Shown here: positions 55,743-64,000 of the stretch, in pieces
Layout: every line of letters starts with the position of its first letter
Position numbering within the stretch: the first letter of the stretch is position 1
Source: Paramoeba atlantica
Taxonomy: Eukaryota; Discosea
DNA length: 64,000 nucleotides
NCBI GenBank assembly: GCA_977017575.1
Contig: CDRNVI010000029.1
Span: forward strand, 806,001-870,000
Direction of reading: 5' to 3'
Position numbers and translations under genes: made by a program
Notes under the pieces: model-generated
What the model was told of the DNA's origin: nothing
Databases searched by the model: none
Seen by the model: the letters and a program-made list of their open reading frames with translations, nothing else

Positions 55743-58700
55743 CTACGACGATTTTAAATAATTCCGAAGTGAGTCATATCGTACATTTTTAACTAGTGTC
55801 CCGGGTCCCAAAAGTTTCTTAAAACCCTCCCCCAATAACTCAAGTTCAGCGGTTTTACAAACACAGAGTATGTATCGTGCAGAGACTTGTAACACTTGTG
55901 AAAGTTGTGGGGCTGCTCTACGCCATATTTCAGGTGCCGCCATTTGCTTTGCAGTTTCGTAGTATGTTTGGGGAAGTAGCCCGAGACAGTGAGAGAGAGC
56001 ACTGGAGCGTACGTCGGAAACGGTTGCCCATGATGAGCAAGCCGAATATCTAAAACTGCACATTGCATTCGTGTATTTATCTCCGGACAACCAGTCAGGT
56101 AGTGCTGAGGTACCCTCGCGTAAATGTATATTTGTCACTTTTCTATCTTTCACGTGTTCTAGGGCACGCTCTATTGGTAATAGCATGCTTTTGAGCGCTT
56201 TCACGGGGTCAGTACAATCATGTGCTTTAACCGTCAGAAGTTCATAATATTTATCGATACGTGCGTACGCCCCGTACGCGTATCCCGCGTCGCGTACAGA
56301 AGTTTGCAGTGGCCCATCCATCGTGCTGAGTGCGTGGCATACAAAAGAGGTAGCAATGAAGTCTTCAGAACTATCTATGCGTAGTGGAACAATAATCCGA
56401 ACGTCTGCTCCGTCGGCCTCGTCGACACCGGTCAGGAGACATTTCCCTGCCCAATTGCAAATCAAGTCATTAAGGAATGAGTTATTACGTTTAACAATAT
56501 TTTCGTCGTCGGCCAGTATTTCCGAAGTTCGTTCTTTCTGAGAATCTAAAGTTGCAGTGGTAATTACTTTTCGATGAAGAGTTACGGATTTTTTGACCAA
56601 GACCTGTCTTTGCCATTCGTCTGAATCCACCGTGCTGTCCGAAGACTCATTTGCTTGTTTCAAGAAATAATCCATTTCTTGCATTTGCGAAGCTATTTTC
56701 CAAACATCCTTCGCAATTCGGGCAGATGATTCATGCCCTGGGGAGGTTACAAGTATATAACAAGGACTCTGTTTCACTAAAACTCTTTCGTATACTTTGG
56801 ACAGTGCCTCGACGTCATCATTGGTGCATACTTTTCGTATTCTTTGGAGAAAACATTCCAAGTGGAATGAAGACAAGTAATACAATAAAAAGTTATCTTT
56901 GCTAGCTTTGAGAAGTAGTGCAAGCTGACTCTCAACAAAGCTTTTTTCCCTTCGCGATTCTTGAATAGCAACAAACAAACGATGCGCTATGACCTGCACC
57001 CGCGCTGCTGTAAATTTAACCTTTTGAGTAACATTTTCGAACCATTTCAAAAGTGAAGGAACAGCTTCTTGACGGACAGTAAGTTCAATACAAAATAGAT
57101 GAGGAGCTGCACCCGCAGAAAAATAACGATTCGGACCTATTCCAAAATAGCAACTGTAGGATTGAATCTCATGGTGCAGATCGAAAGCTACTTGGGCGTA
57201 AGACATGTCTGGAGACATGTCAGATTCGAATAGTAGATCCCCCATCATAGCCAAATATTGAATCAGCTGAGGTGTATGTGGCACCTCGGAGACATCATAA
57301 AAGGCTTGCACGCTTACAAATTCCGTACAAGGAACAACCGTAAGGCACTGTAGCTTTGTACATAAATCTGTGTCAGGCATCGCTAGTGATTTTTTGCACT
57401 GCATTTTTTGTCGTCGAGAGAAATGAAGATATTCAACTATCACTTCGTGCGGAAGCAATGATACACTGGAAGAAAGCATCGCAGGGTGATCATGAAATAC
57501 GTTCTTGCATAACTCAATGTTTTTGCGAAGCAAAACTCTTTGTTGGTAATGTCTCATTAGACTTCGATGACCCGATCTACTGATGCTATGTTGCAGTAAC
57601 CCTTGTAATCTTTTAGAACATTTTTCTTTGTTTTTAGTGGCTCTCCTGCTCGGAATCATATGTATCTCCACGTGATGACAAGTCGCCTTCATAAAATACG
57701 TTTCAAAAGTAGACAACCATTGCGGCGCACTAAATTGTTTACATGTCGTAACTGCGCCACTGAGTACATCCTTCACACATGTTTGGGGATGTGAGGGATG
57801 GTAGACAAGTTCATGTAATAAATGTGAGCTGATATGCTCAAGGGGTTCCTCTTCATATCCATATTGTGCATCATCACATGATTTTTCCACCTGTCTAGAA
57901 AGCTCTCGTAGAACACAGGAGCTGTTTCCTTCTAGGTCCCGATGGATTTGATGAAAAACTTCTTCGAATTTATTCCAAAATTCTTCAAATTTACGCTTTC
58001 GCTGAACACCTTGAAAACACACAACGATTGAGCTTTCTTGGCGCAGAATAACATCGAAAGATACTGATGTTGCCCATGGTGGATCACATTCTACAAAGGC
58101 TTGATGGCATGGAGAAGCATTGTGTCCATTTATGTATCCGATCAGTACATTTATCGCGAGACTGAGTGCGGGATCCTTCCTATGGCACTGGGGTAGTCTC
58201 CAGGCAAGATAGACAGTTGACGATGAGAGATCTGTACTTGGAAATAAAATGCGGCGTCGACGGGTGACCGCGCGTTTCAGACGATTTCCGAAATCATGAA
58301 TTGTATTGAAGGATTCTGGGTTAACAGTCCTCCCTGCGACAGTCCTATAACCTGGGCTTTGCATTCCACACAAAAAGTCGAAATACTTGTCAATGTGTCC
58401 CAGTATGCTTTCACGGTTCCGAAACTGGCCGACAAAAACAAAGATCAGATTTTGAGGGTAGTAATGCTGTCGGTGATATCGTCGCACATCTCCCACGGAA
58501 AGTGTAGCAAGATCTTTCGTGCGACCTCCACTATCGTATATGTAGCGACTTCGAGGGTAGAGAAGTCGATGTAACGCATTTTGGGCTAGATCGGTTTCCG
58601 AATTCTCACGGTTAAGCATTTCACTATACACCACTCCGCCATGTGTGCCACGGGAAGTGAAGTGCTGCACCTCGGTTCGGAAATCTGAAGGCAGGAGAGA

Positions 58701-59099
58701 TGGTCGTAATACGTGCTCCAAATACATGGGCAACATTGCGGTAATGCCATCTTCGGATAGAGTATCTATGGTATATACGGTGTGATCTGTGGCAGTGTAC
58801 GCATTCGTCCCGTGACTAAGACAACGCAATGCCACGGCGTCTAGATGACCCCTCGAGTGGTGCTTAGTTCCCATAAAACACAAATGCTCCAGGCAGTGTG
58901 GTAACCCTCGGTTGTCATGAACTGGTGTACGAACCGCAATGTTGAGGCGATAATTCGGACCTGGAACACTAGCAAAAGCTATTTACGTGAGATACGACTT
59001 GTGCTCATAGACACATACGCCGTGCCTCGCGCAGCCGTCGAAAAATTCCCATGGTCCGATATCATAATTCTTGGAGGCACAGCTATCACTGTCAGGCAT
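55743..59099 (-). CDS. SDD3-type M16 zinc metalloprotease with an in-frame TAA
   Basis: The protein follows the yeast SDD3/nematode C05D11.1 branch of the M16 family. The zinc motif HCLEH is in GLPHCLEHLCFMGTKHHSRG, with NAYTATDHTVYTIDT, YLEHVLRPSL and GGVVYSEMLNRENSE after it. The frame reads from the C-terminus at 55743 up through HCLEH (coded just above 58883) to a TAA at 58983-58985. The same frame continues above that stop with residues that match the family N-terminus (YEHKSYLT, then IAFASVPGP, at exactly the family spacing). The M at about 59099, or one at 59171, would be the start. So one TAA sits inside a conserved part. The protease itself looks intact; substrate and location are unknown. 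Confidence 0.8.
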
Positions 59100-59171
59100 T
59101 TGCTCGTAGAGTTTCTTTCTACTATAAGGGACATGTAAAACAGAATGTAGAAAAATTAATTGTCTAAACAT

Positions 59172-59450
59172 TTGCGCATGTATGAACTAGGTTACTTAGT
59201 TCATGAAGTAAGTACATGTCACAAAAATGACATTATCTAATTCATATTGATTCGCCATCAAATTTTGAGTAAAGAAGCAAGGTCAAATTGATCAACGTGT
59301 AACTGACGAGTTTGTATTGGCATTTTAGAGTTTTGAGTTGGTTTTTTCTAACCGCTGTTGAGTGAAACGTTCCCCCCAAAATTCGTGGCCAATGAATTAA
59401 GCTACATGAGGCCATGCTACCCAGTAGAAGTATCACAAAGGTATCACAAC
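59172..59450. other. Spacer between USP and the M16 gene
   Basis: About 280 bases between the USP stop and the upstream-most M16 start. Nothing supported. Confidence 0.4.
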
Positions 59451-60980
59451 CTATCCAGGACATAATTCGTAAAAAGCCATGTAGATTTCACATCTATCTA
59501 CCTCTTCCTCCGACACGGCTCGGTAACTGTTATCGCTAACGTAATACCACTGATGTCCGCGTTGCAAATAACACACGAAATGTCCCGAGTTCGTGGCCTC
59601 CCCTTCGTGAACTACAGCTGCACGGAGCTGATATGATTTCGCCAAAGAAGGCGAATGAGTGAAATCGTTTCGCCCAGTTTGGCTGGGATTAAAAATTCCT
59701 CCTGGAACAAGATCTGCGAAGCAAACGGGTAATTTTTCTCGAATTTTAAGAGTGCGGGGGGGTACGGAACCGAGCGCTGGTGTAGTGCTGCCGCTGTTCG
59801 TATGCTGCGCAGGTTTTAAATGTCTTTCGAGGTGAACTGTAAGAATAACTGGCCACTGGACGGAGTGCGGTATATCGTTTCGTGGGGCTTGTTCAACCGC
59901 AATAGCGTAATTCTCAGTACTAGAATTAGTACGTGCACTTGTTCCTAAAGACTTCTGCCCTACAACTAGATTCTCGAAATCTTTAATCATCTTATGAGGC
60001 TCTGGTAATTTTTGTGATATTATTTCATTACCCAAAGCCAAGAGTGTGGGTTGTATTCTTCTGTAGCTCGTAGGGTTTCTTTTGAAAATCGGTTTAGCTC
60101 CATATTTCAAAAGGCTTGATGCTGATTTCCTTTCATCGTGACGCGCCAAATCAGTATTCTTCGCGAATTGTTTCCATGAATTGTATGGAAAAGAAATGAT
60201 TGAAAAATAGTCTTTCTCCATACGACCTGTAAAACATTCCTTGAAGAGCGCCAATGTCTTCGAAAATGGTGAATTTTCAGTGCAACATTCTTCGAATTTA
60301 TTGAGTATTTCTCCGTAAACAACGGCACAATCCCGCATCCCCCGTTTGCTTTCCTTTTGGAACAACGAAGGATAGTCAGATCTCAGATGGATTTTATCTT
60401 TAGAGCACTTCTGTAGCTCAGTCAGAACGCCGAGCAAATCAAAACAATACGAAGTATTAAGACAATTTCTAGTGGCATTAAAAGTCCCCGAACGAAGTGA
60501 ACTCCTGTACTCCAGAGTACTATCTCGAAATTGCTGAAACATGTTTAACGGTATCACGCTTCCAAGACACTGCAGTAGAACAATGAGAGCACAGTCCTCC
60601 GCCTCGTTTACTACGGATCGTGGAGCACCTCGTAGAGGGGATGAATTATGCGGTAGCAAAATATATCCTCCTTCATCGTAATTTTCACTCCGGTCATAGT
60701 ACGCACCTTGTTCTACAGGGTCCCTTATCTCTAAGGCGGAGAATACGTTCCTTACTCTGCGGCGCTTCTGATGGCTCAATAGATGTTCTTCACATAGCGC
60801 GATGTGACAAAAACGACATGATACGCTTACACGTTTACAACATGAACCATTTATTTGGTTAGTTTTGCGGTTTCCCGACACGATGTTTTTTCGATGAAAA
60901 CGGCAGCTTGCTAAGTTGCCCTCTCGACTCAAATGCGATGTGGAAGTTAGTAATTTGCATTCAATGCAAACTTGCAGCAT
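59451..60980 (-). CDS. Ubiquitin-specific protease (USP/UBP family)
   Basis: A Cys/His-rich N-terminus (CIEC, CRFH, CRFCHIALCEEH) resembles a ZnF-UBP or related finger. The catalytic Cys box is NEAEDCALIVLLQCL, where the Cys follows the oxyanion Asn by five residues as in NxxxxC of USPs. The C-terminal His box, NSGHFVCYLQRGHQWYYVSDNSYRAV, gives the catalytic His and the third-triad Asp/Asn. At 509 residues it is a compact USP. It would remove ubiquitin from unknown substrates. The catalytic triad looks preserved although the Cys box is divergent. Confidence 0.85.
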   Translation of the reverse strand: MLQVCIECKLLTSTSHLSREGNLASCRFHRKNIVSGNRKTNQINGSCCKRVSVSCRFCHIALCEEHLLSHQKRRRVRNVFSALEIRDPVEQGAYYDRSENYDEGGYILLPHNSSPLRGAPRSVVNEAEDCALIVLLQCLGSVIPLNMFQQFRDSTLEYRSSLRSGTFNATRNCLNTSYCFDLLGVLTELQKCSKDKIHLRSDYPSLFQKESKRGMRDCAVVYGEILNKFEECCTENSPFSKTLALFKECFTGRMEKDYFSIISFPYNSWKQFAKNTDLARHDERKSASSLLKYGAKPIFKRNPTSYRRIQPTLLALGNEIISQKLPEPHKMIKDFENLVVGQKSLGTSARTNSSTENYAIAVEQAPRNDIPHSVQWPVILTVHLERHLKPAQHTNSGSTTPALGSVPPRTLKIREKLPVCFADLVPGGIFNPSQTGRNDFTHSPSLAKSYQLRAAVVHEGEATNSGHFVCYLQRGHQWYYVSDNSYRAVSEEEVDRCEIYMAFYELCPG

Positions 60981-61455
60981 TGTAATCTTTGCGAAACTTC
61001 AATTTCTATACCTGTTTTACGTGGAGAAAACGTGGCAGAAAACTTTTTGTTCTAACTTTACTCTTATTAAAGGAGGCTTGAGACATTAAAGAAAGCAAGA
61101 AGAATTCAGAGGATGAGGAAGGAGAAATTCGATGGAATGAGAAGAGGGAAAGGAAGACGAAGCAAAGGACGGCGACAGGAAATCCGTAAAAAGTACATTA
61201 ACTGGGGCATCCCCCAAAAAGACAACACTCTAAAAAACAGTGCAACTTAATCCGACGTACACGGAAAATAGGATACGGCTTACAGTATACACAGTACACA
61301 TCATCTAAAAAAAAATTTGCGGGTGGGTGCGGGCTGGGTGCATATACATGTAAACTGTATTAATATTTTTCTGATATAAAGTATGATCTGGGACACATTG
61401 TCCCACAGAGAGTAGTCAATGCGCCTGTAAAAGTACTAGCCAAGATGCAGGTGGT
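60981..61455. other. Spacer containing a long minus-strand pyrimidine tract
   Basis: The 470-base spacer upstream of USP holds the tract described separately (61079-61190) and, beyond it, GGGTGGGTGCGGGCTGGGTG near 61321. No gene seen. Confidence 0.5.
61079..61190 (-). promoter_or_regulatory. Long polypyrimidine tract before the USP gene, candidate trans-splice signal
   Basis: Read on the minus strand, about 110 bases are strongly C/T-rich, ending at an AG (61077-61078) about 100 bases before the USP start. This is the expected form of a kinetoplastid spliced-leader acceptor. The tract is plain; its use is inferred. Confidence 0.5.
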
Positions 61456-62367
61456 TTAGCCCTGCTCCGACGTCGCCCTGTAGTGCGCATTCTCAATGAG
61501 GTAGCCATAATCGTCACTTCTAAACCCTGGAATGAGTTTCGCGCGATTAGGGTGAGGGAGCAGCTCCTGACCATACTCCCTCCAAACAGCCTCTATGCGG
61601 GTAACGTACTCCATCATGCGTACGTAGATGGCTTCACAGATCAACGAAGTGGCAACGTAGGACGCCAAGGTGTGCTCGACCCCTGTAAAAGCTGTCGGGT
61701 ATGGTTCGTCGGGTGGGGGGTCCACATACTCCTGTAGTTCCCCTAGTATCGAGCGTAGCATTGTGGATTTTTCGAAAAAACACGGCCTGAACCCCTTTGG
61801 AATATTTAAAATCTGATCCACTCCGAGCAAATCCCAGAGAGTCTCCATGTTATAGGTTGCCATAGCCTGTTGAGAGAGTGCCGTATGATGTTTGGCCTCA
61901 GCCATTGGAAACAAATGTAATAGGGGATAGACGGAGAGCTTGTGCATCAGGACCGCTCCCTTGGTTAATTCCTGTCGGGCGGCCTGATAACGTCGAAGAA
62001 ACATCCCTTCGGGAATCTGTGCACATTCAGGGAGAGACCACCGGATGACGCCTTTTCGTTTTAGGTAATGCATCGCGGCTAATATTTTTTCGCGTCGAAT
62101 CCGGTCATCCAAGTCAAGAGACTTTTGTGCACTTGCCACAGAGAACGAATGCAACGTCATTCTTTTCCACATGTCCTTCGGCACCCAGCGCCGGGAATAG
62201 GAAATGAGACACTCAAGGAACATTTGAAGACACATGTGATCCTTCTTTCCCACGTGTTCTCCCCACGCGTTGTACGGCTCTTTGCACAAACTACACCAAT
62301 TTGGCGTCATATTCCACTGTCGGCACTTAGCATCTAAGAATTTTGTTGCACGTTTCATGAAAAGCAA
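61456..62367 (-). CDS. Candidate RNA-editing structural protein: U1-like zinc finger plus degenerate RNase III (KREPB type)
   Basis: The 303-residue protein has a finger at C25, C28, H38 and H44 (C-x2-C-x9-H-x5-H, begun by WCSLC), matching that of the gene at 2908-5088. A helical region (RREKILAAMHYLKRKGVI) also resembles its NLRKALSLLIRYGIL. The RNase III outline follows, with QELTKGAVL where the signature ERLEFLGDAVL would be, FPMAEAKHHTALS, METLWDLLGVDQIL, and EKSTMLRSILGEL in place of the DxxEAxIG motif. The catalytic acids are lost. Non-catalytic U1-finger/RNase III-like proteins (KREPB4-8) pair with the KREN endonucleases in trypanosome editosomes. This is the likely role; the exact subunit cannot be set. 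Confidence 0.62.
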   Translation of the reverse strand: MLFMKRATKFLDAKCRQWNMTPNWCSLCKEPYNAWGEHVGKKDHMCLQMFLECLISYSRRWVPKDMWKRMTLHSFSVASAQKSLDLDDRIRREKILAAMHYLKRKGVIRWSLPECAQIPEGMFLRRYQAARQELTKGAVLMHKLSVYPLLHLFPMAEAKHHTALSQQAMATYNMETLWDLLGVDQILNIPKGFRPCFFEKSTMLRSILGELQEYVDPPPDEPYPTAFTGVEHTLASYVATSLICEAIYVRMMEYVTRIEAVWREYGQELLPHPNRAKLIPGFRSDDYGYLIENAHYRATSEQG

Positions 62368-62594
62368 TGTGGAATGTTCGAATACAGTCGTAATATAGGC
62401 AGAGTGTGGAATAGCTTTGATTCAAGATAATTAATTAATAATTCAAGATAAGAAATTACTTTAAAGGAAACATATTTTTTTTAAACATAAACATAGTGCT
62501 ACTTCGAATTGAAAGGGAAATAGGCAATAGGACTCCTTCAGACACGTGATACACGTTCACTGGGGGGAAAGCAAATAAATCCCTGTGATTCGTT
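62368..62594. other. Spacer between CAF-1B and the editing-protein gene
   Basis: About 225 AT-rich bases, nothing supported. Confidence 0.4.
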
Positions 62595-64000
62595 TTACGT
62601 GTTGTTGTTTGCCTCTACTTGTGCAGAACCTTCTGAAATATTGCCCGGAGAGGAAGATAACGGCGTGTCCATTGTATTTGCAACTTTCGTGTTATCGGTT
62701 AGTCGTCCTTTCGAGGTCGGAGTGGCCCAAATATCAAGTCTTCCTTCTAGTGGCAGAATGCTCCCTGGGGCAAACGTTTTCTCGCTTTCATTCGCCTCGT
62801 GATGTGTAGGTTGGGAACCAGGGGTACTCATAGGAGAACACAACGAAGTCGGTCGAGGAGCGGAAACGTCCTTTGGAGTGAAGAAGGACGTAGTTGGTGT
62901 GGCAATCAAATGTTTCGGTGTAACAGGAGCCTCTGATCCCAGGACAGAAGTCGGTGCTAGGCTTGGGATCGGAGAGACATCATCGGCGAGTAGGATCGCG
63001 TTTGGGGTACCCGGACCAGATCCCTGAGAGAACAAATCGCGTTGGGGGGTGTACGCGGGAGAAGTCTGACTAAGCGGCGTTTGACTGAGACGTGCCTTTT
63101 CCGATTCCTGCGAAGGAATGGAAAGCTTCGGCTGTGAAGCGGAAAATTGGGTTTGCGATGGTGATACAGCTTTGTCCGCCTTGTCCTTGTTCTTTCTCCT
63201 GGCGGTGAGTACGTTCGGTTTGTTTGTCGGTTGCACCGCTCGACCCTGGAGAAAGGAGGCATTGTTTTCTCGCAACGATTGACGCAGACTCTCTAAACGA
63301 TCAAGATAAATACGAATGAGAGGAGAAATAACTTTGTTATCGGTATCATTTTCGAGCGTCTCATTTCGTGACGCATCGATCGGCCGAAATATTGAATGAA
63401 GCGTAGCAAGAGTCACAGTTCCATCTTCGGAGCTTATGGCGATGCGTAGTCCATCTGAGCACCATGAAAGTCCGGATATCGGTGCGGGGTGCATATTCGA
63501 GAATTGGACTCTCGGATAACCTCTGTTCGTTGAAAAAATAGTAACCGTTTCAGACGTGAATAGGGCAATAGCCATCATGTATTCTGCAGGACCCCAGATA
63601 TTCTCATTTTTCATAATTTCGCTTGAGGTGGGACCCTCGTCTATGGCTTCGGAGACCGAAGAACCTTCACCAAGATTGTCTTTCGGAAGAGCACTGCTTG
63701 ATTTGTCTTCGTCCCCCTGATAAAGTATAGGAGAAAATATGGAGCCTATGACAGATACAGAAGACTTTATCCTCAGAGCTTTATACGGACGGTGGAAAGC
63801 ATGACGAAGGAAAACGTAGGCGCATTGTTGATATTCGGTCCTACTGGACGTGGGCCTGATCTCCATATTTTCTGCCTCAGAAGGATCAGGATCTTGTTCC
63901 TTGGGTTTCCCAGGAGCGTGATCCGAGTTTTGATTCCTCTGAGGATCTTTCGTGGGATCGTAAAACCCACAAGGTATAGCCATCATACCCCCATCAGGAG
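62595..64000 (-). CDS. CAF1B: Chromatin assembly factor 1 subunit B, N-terminus beyond the window
   Basis: The frame enters from the window edge with PDGGMMAIPCGFY, the CAF1B/Hir1 sequence of a WD40 blade, then CAYVFLRHAFHRPYKAL, MMAIALFTSETVTIFST, and PISGLSWCSDGLRIAISSEDGTVTLATL, the last conserved WD repeat. The C-terminal 250 residues are Ser/Thr/Pro-rich with possible ASF1-contact (B-domain-like) segments such as ATPTTSFFTPKD. CAF-1B, with CAF-1A and C, deposits H3-H4 on replicating DNA. The first WD repeats lie off the window to the right, so the gene is partial; an apparent start at 63986 is internal. Confidence 0.88.
   Translation of the reverse strand, partial: PDGGMMAIPCGFYDPTKDPQRNQNSDHAPGKPKEQDPDPSEAENMEIRPTSSRTEYQQCAYVFLRHAFHRPYKALRIKSSVSVIGSIFSPILYQGDEDKSSSALPKDNLGEGSSVSEAIDEGPTSSEIMKNENIWGPAEYMMAIALFTSETVTIFSTNRGYPRVQFSNMHPAPISGLSWCSDGLRIAISSEDGTVTLATLHSIFRPIDASRNETLENDTDNKVISPLIRIYLDRLESLRQSLRENNASFLQGRAVQPTNKPNVLTARRKNKDKADKAVSPSQTQFSASQPKLSIPSQESEKARLSQTPLSQTSPAYTPQRDLFSQGSGPGTPNAILLADDVSPIPSLAPTSVLGSEAPVTPKHLIATPTTSFFTPKDVSAPRPTSLCSPMSTPGSQPTHHEANESEKTFAPGSILPLEGRLDIWATPTSKGRLTDNTKVANTMDTPLSSSPGNISEGSAQVEANNNT

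Noticed and set aside
58960-59100. Small intron in the M16 gene to remove the TAA
   Set aside because: The spacing to the conserved GP motif is exact with the stop counted as one residue, leaving no room for an intron; kinetoplastid cis-introns are also very rare.
1-64000. General stop-codon reassignment (TAA/TAG/TGA as sense)
   Set aside because: Only the M16 gene has an internal stop at a conserved site. UGGT, NOT3, kinesin-like, Argonaute and others are clean over thousands of codons; stops in the transposons fit ordinary decay.
1-64000. CRISPR arrays, bacterial operons or promoters
   Set aside because: No regularly spaced repeats; gene content is eukaryotic throughout.

Overview
The window looks like nuclear DNA of a kinetoplastid (bodonid or trypanosomatid-like euglenozoan). 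About 29 genes are recognisable or long enough to be trusted. All lie on the minus strand, all read without obvious introns, and they sit a few hundred bases apart. This matches the long one-directional gene clusters that kinetoplastids transcribe as polycistronic RNA and resolve by trans-splicing. Two genes carry the U1-like zinc finger plus RNase III layout known from mitochondrial U-insertion/deletion editing complexes, and one gene is a PIWI-clade Argonaute. The species cannot be named from the sequence.

Layout in plus coordinates, all genes reading right to left. 1-8.4 kb: Argonaute (C-terminus off the window), a catalytic editing-endonuclease candidate, a 15-unit MORN protein and SCO1. 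8.4-15.8 kb: a gene-free transposon bed with LINE fragments, an unclassified palindrome-ended element, a Merlin-like DNA transposon with an 8-bp target duplication, and several TA-flanked MITEs, one inside the Merlin element. 15.8-24.0 kb: EMC4, an LRR protein, IMPACT, a short-chain dehydrogenase, a metaxin-like GST-fold protein, ALKBH4 and an R3H protein. 24.2-26.0 kb: a dead Tc1 transposon, an inverted scrap of a second copy, and a GC-rich retroelement-like tail. 26.5-34.7 kb: a twin CX9C protein, UGGT (split by a frameshift), LCMT1 and an Rlp7/RPL7L1-type factor. 34.9-36.8 kb: a second copy of the palindrome-ended element with a TA-flanked MITE nested inside. 36.9-64.0 kb: RRS1, CSL4, a pseudo-kinesin, two more LRR proteins, CTU1, a polytopic membrane protein, NOT3/5, EMG1, an exonuclease-fold/CCCH protein, an SDD3-type M16 metalloprotease with an in-frame TAA, a USP deubiquitinase, a non-catalytic editing-protein candidate and CAF-1 subunit B (N-terminus off the window).

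Most genes are housekeeping: ribosome biogenesis (RRS1, EMG1, Rlp7-like), RNA decay and processing (CSL4, NOT3/5), tRNA thiolation (CTU1), ER quality control (UGGT, EMC4), mitochondrial function (SCO1, CX9C, metaxin-like) and chromatin assembly (CAF-1B). They show no operon-like functional grouping, as expected for kinetoplastid clusters. The most interesting items are the two editing-protein candidates (catalytic and non-catalytic) about 56 kb apart, the RRDD-repeat Argonaute, the exonuclease-fold/CCCH protein, the degenerate kinesin, the in-frame stop in the M16 protease, and the nested mobile elements with readable target-site duplications.
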